Assembly (NCBI GenBank): GCA_007117945.1
Contig: SKTN01000085.1
Coordinates: forward strand, 1-9,087
From: Nitriliruptoraceae bacterium
Lineage (GTDB): Bacteria > Actinomycetota > Nitriliruptoria > Nitriliruptorales > Nitriliruptoraceae
Direction: 5' to 3'
DNA: 9,087 nt
Shown here: positions 7,169 through 9,087 of the stretch, in pieces
Layout: each line of letters starts with the position of its first letter
Numbering within the stretch: the stretch's first letter is position 1
Notes under the pieces: generated by a model
Told to the model about the DNA's origin: nothing
What the model saw: only the letters and a program-made list of their open reading frames with translations
The model's database searches: none
Position numbers and translations under genes: made by a program

Positions 7169-9087
7169 TCGAGCTCACTGATGACCCCCCGACCTTCGCA
7201 GGCCTCGCAGGCGTGGCTGAAGGACTCCAGCAGCCCCTGGCTGACGTTCTTGCGCGTCATCTGCACCAGCCCGAGCCTACTGACCTCGGACACGCGGGTC
7301 TTGGTGCGGTCCCGCAGCAGTTCCCGCTTGAGCCGTCGAACGACCTGTTCCTGGTTGGCCTTGAGCAGCATGTCGATGAAGTCGATCACGATGATGCCGC
7401 CCATGTCGCGCAGGCGGAGCTGACGCACGATCTCGTCGGCGGCCTCGAGGTTGGTGCGCAGCACGATCTCCTCGAGGTTGGTGTCCTTGCTGCCGGTGAA
7501 CCGCCCCGTGTTGACGTCGATCACCTTCATCGCCTCGGTGGACTCGATGATGAGGTACCCACCCGAGGGCAGCCACACCTTGCGGCCCATGGCCTTGCGC
7601 AGCTGCTCGGCGACGTCGTAGGCGTCGAACAGCGCCGGCAGCTGCTCGCGCCGTGCGGCAGCGGCGGCCAGGTCGACCGCCCTCGGTGCGCCCTCGGCGG
7701 TCGCCCCGTCCGGCCCGCCCGGCACTGCCGCACGGGCAGCATCCGCAGCAGCGGCAGCATCGGTGGCAGCGTCCCCGTCGGTGCCCTGCGCAGCATCGCC
7801 GTCAGCGACCGCAGCCGCGCCTGCGTCCGTGGCCTCCTCGGCCCGCGGTGCGGTGTCCTTCCCGGGGGCAGCAGCAGCCCCAGCCACCTCGGCGTCGTCC
7901 TCCCCGGCCGTGGCAGCGCCGTCGGCGCCGGGCTCAAGGGGCGGCGCGCCGGCTGCGCGGGCCCGGGCGTCGGCGGTGGGGGCCCCGTACAGCTCCACCT
8001 TCTCCAGCAGTTCGGGGGCCACCTCGTCGAGGTAGCCGCGCACCTGGTGGTAGAGGTCCTCGTCGTCGACGATGGCGCGCTCGAACTCCGGACCGAAGTT
8101 GTCCCGGATCACCTTGACGACCAGGGGGGGTTCCTCGTAGACCGCCGTGAGGGCCTTGGCGCCCTCGGCCGCACGCTCCACCCGGTCCCACTTCGCCAGC
8201 AGCCGCTCGAGGTCAGCGACGATCTGGTCCTCGCTGGCCCCTTCCGCCGCGGTGCGCACGATGATGCCGTGCTGGTCGGGCTTGACCTTCTTGACGACCC
8301 GGCGCAGGCGGTCGCGCTCCTTGTCCGTGAGCTTGCGGGAGATGCCGAACAGATCGGAGTTGGGCGCCAGCACCATGTAGCGCCCCGCCAGGGACAGGTG
8401 CATGGTCAGCCGGGGCCCCTTGGAGCCCATCGGGTCCTTGGTGACCTGAACGAGCACCTTCTGGCCCGGCTTGAGGGCGTTCTCGATGCGCTCGGCGTCG
8501 CCCTCCTCGAGGTCGAGTTCGTCGTAGAGGACCTCGCCGGCGTAGAGCACGCCGTTGCGACCCTTGCCGATGTCGAGGAAGGCCGCCTCCATACCGGCGA
8601 GCACGTTCTGCACCCGCGCCATGTAGATGTTGCCGACGAAGGTGACGTCCTCCTTGCGCGTGACGTAGTGCTCGACGACGGTGCGGTCCTCGAGCACCGC
8701 GATCTGGGTGCGGTCCTGCTGGGAGGTGACCAGCATGGTGCGCGGGGGTCCCTCCAGGATCGCGCGGCGCACCTCCTCGGACACGCCGCCGGTGCGCTGG
8801 CTGGCGCGTCGGCCACCGCCGCCGCCCCCGCTGCCCCCGCTGCTGCGGCGACCGCCCCGCTTGGCGGCCATGCGGGTGCCACCCGTGGCGATGGCGTCCT
8901 CCACGGCGCGCTCACCGCCGTCGTCGGGCGCGTCGGCCTTGGTGTCGGGCTTGGCGCCGGGCTTGGCGCCGGACGTCGCCTTGGACCTGGTGTCGGCCTC
9001 GGTGCCGCCGTCGCCCGAGGCGTCGGCGGTCCCACCTGGCTGCTGCCGGTCACCGCCGTTGGCACCACCGCCGCCGCCACGGCGGCC
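7165..9087 (-). CDS. rne: RNase E/G family endoribonuclease (5' end outside window)
   Basis: Residues are counted from the first codon in the window (9087); 640 are visible and the start is missing, as the frame is open to the edge (GTG 8904 would be a fallback start). The enzyme cuts single-stranded RNA in mRNA decay and rRNA/tRNA maturation. The N-terminal part is Gly/Arg-rich, then acidic with Ala/Lys/Pro repeats, then Gly/Arg-rich again. An S1-type RNA-binding domain spans about 147-241 (GNIYMARVQNVLAGMEAAF). The catalytic core has VWLPSGGYLIIE, metal-binding Asp524 in VIDVNTG and Asp569 in VIDFIDM, with TNLEAADEIVRQLRLRD between; these match Asp303 and Asp346 of E. coli RNase E. The zinc-link cysteines are Cys627 and Cys630 (CEACEGRG). 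Two oddities: an Ala/Asp-rich insertion of about 112 residues (372-483) in the 5'-sensor/RNase H-like region, and a stop ten residues after Cys630, so the small oligomerisation domain is absent. rng is the alternative name. Confidence 0.95.
   Translation of the reverse strand, partial: GRRGGGGGANGGDRQQPGGTADASGDGGTEADTRSKATSGAKPGAKPDTKADAPDDGGERAVEDAIATGGTRMAAKRGGRRSSGGSGGGGGGRRASQRTGGVSEEVRRAILEGPPRTMLVTSQQDRTQIAVLEDRTVVEHYVTRKEDVTFVGNIYMARVQNVLAGMEAAFLDIGKGRNGVLYAGEVLYDELDLEEGDAERIENALKPGQKVLVQVTKDPMGSKGPRLTMHLSLAGRYMVLAPNSDLFGISRKLTDKERDRLRRVVKKVKPDQHGIIVRTAAEGASEDQIVADLERLLAKWDRVERAAEGAKALTAVYEEPPLVVKVIRDNFGPEFERAIVDDEDLYHQVRGYLDEVAPELLEKVELYGAPTADARARAAGAPPLEPGADGAATAGEDDAEVAGAAAAPGKDTAPRAEEATDAGAAAVADGDAAQGTDGDAATDAAAAADAARAAVPGGPDGATAEGAPRAVDLAAAAARREQLPALFDAYDVAEQLRKAMGRKVWLPSGGYLIIESTEAMKVIDVNTGRFTGSKDTNLEEIVLRTNLEAADEIVRQLRLRDMGGIIVIDFIDMLLKANQEQVVRRLKRELLRDRTKTRVSEVSRLGLVQMTRKNVSQGLLESFSHACEACEGRGVISELE
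7639..7974 (-). other. Low-complexity Ala/Asp/Gly insertion inside the RNase E/G core
   Basis: This in-frame stretch of about 112 codons separates VELYGAPT from LPALFDAYDVAEQL, segments that are nearly adjacent in most RNase E/G proteins. It is almost entirely Ala, Asp, Gly, Glu, Thr and Pro, net acidic and surely disordered. The flanking conserved motifs stay in one frame, so it is a coded insertion and not a broken gene. Confidence 0.8.
8947..8970 (-). repeat. Two tandem copies of a 12-bp unit in the RNase E/G N-terminal region
   Basis: GGGCTTGGCGCC (plus strand) occurs twice without a spacer at 8947-8958 and 8959-8970. On the coding strand the units give GAKP-GAKP, part of an Ala/Lys/Pro linker. 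In-frame slippage of such a unit would change linker length without breaking the gene. Confidence 0.7.

Noticed and set aside
7184..7192. G-run near the 3' end of rne as a frameshift that truncates the protein
   Set aside because: Both alternative frames also reach stop codons within about 35 nt and encode nothing like the small domain, so a single-base error would not restore a tail.
5612..7423. Plus-strand open frame of 603 codons opposite the GGDEF gene
   Set aside because: No recognisable domain, composition of an antisense frame, and it runs across the GTGA junction of two well-supported minus-strand genes.
7740..7880. Repeated GCAGCAG-like tracts as a microsatellite or regulatory repeat
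   Set aside because: They are imperfect and in frame, and simply encode the Ala-rich part of the RNase E/G insertion.

Overview
The window is very GC-rich, with strong G/C preference at third codon positions and GTG as the start codon of three of the four genes whose starts lie inside it. This, with a Gly/Arg-rich N-terminal extension on RNase E/G, points to a high-GC actinomycete-type bacterium (Actinomycetota; possibly an acidimicrobial lineage, which is only a guess). No RNA genes, insertion sequences, phage genes or CRISPR arrays are seen.

All five recognisable genes lie on the minus strand, so transcription runs from high to low coordinates. In that order they are: (1) 9087-7165, an RNase E/G family endoribonuclease whose 5' end is beyond the window; (2) 7168-5123, a diguanylate cyclase with a V4R-like sensor, two GAF domains and GGDEF, whose GTG overlaps the ribonuclease stop by 4 nt; (3) 5080-3113 and (4) 3116-1293, two half-size ABC exporters joined by a 4-nt ATGA overlap; (5) 1230-1, an atypical aldehyde dehydrogenase superfamily protein, cut off at the window edge. 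The only gaps are 42 bp before the exporter pair, nearly filled by a nested inverted repeat, and 62 bp before the dehydrogenase, which holds a clear ribosome binding site and a weak -10-like hexamer. Coding density is close to 100 percent and there is no gene-free stretch above 300 bases.

The two ABC proteins form a textbook asymmetric heterodimer: every non-consensus ATP-site residue (A-loop Tyr to His, Walker B Glu to Asp, switch His to Tyr, and an LSAGE signature) falls into one composite nucleotide site, while the other site is fully consensus. The ribonuclease core is intact but carries a roughly 112-residue Ala/Asp-rich insertion and ends right after its zinc-link cysteines, without the usual small domain. 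The tight packing suggests one transcription unit linking RNA decay, c-di-GMP synthesis and export. Co-transcription is inferred; a common function is not shown by the sequence.

I found no clearly undescribed multi-gene system. The items most worth a second look are the rne/GGDEF coupling, the altered RNase E/G architecture and the hairpin that ends one base before the first exporter's GTG.
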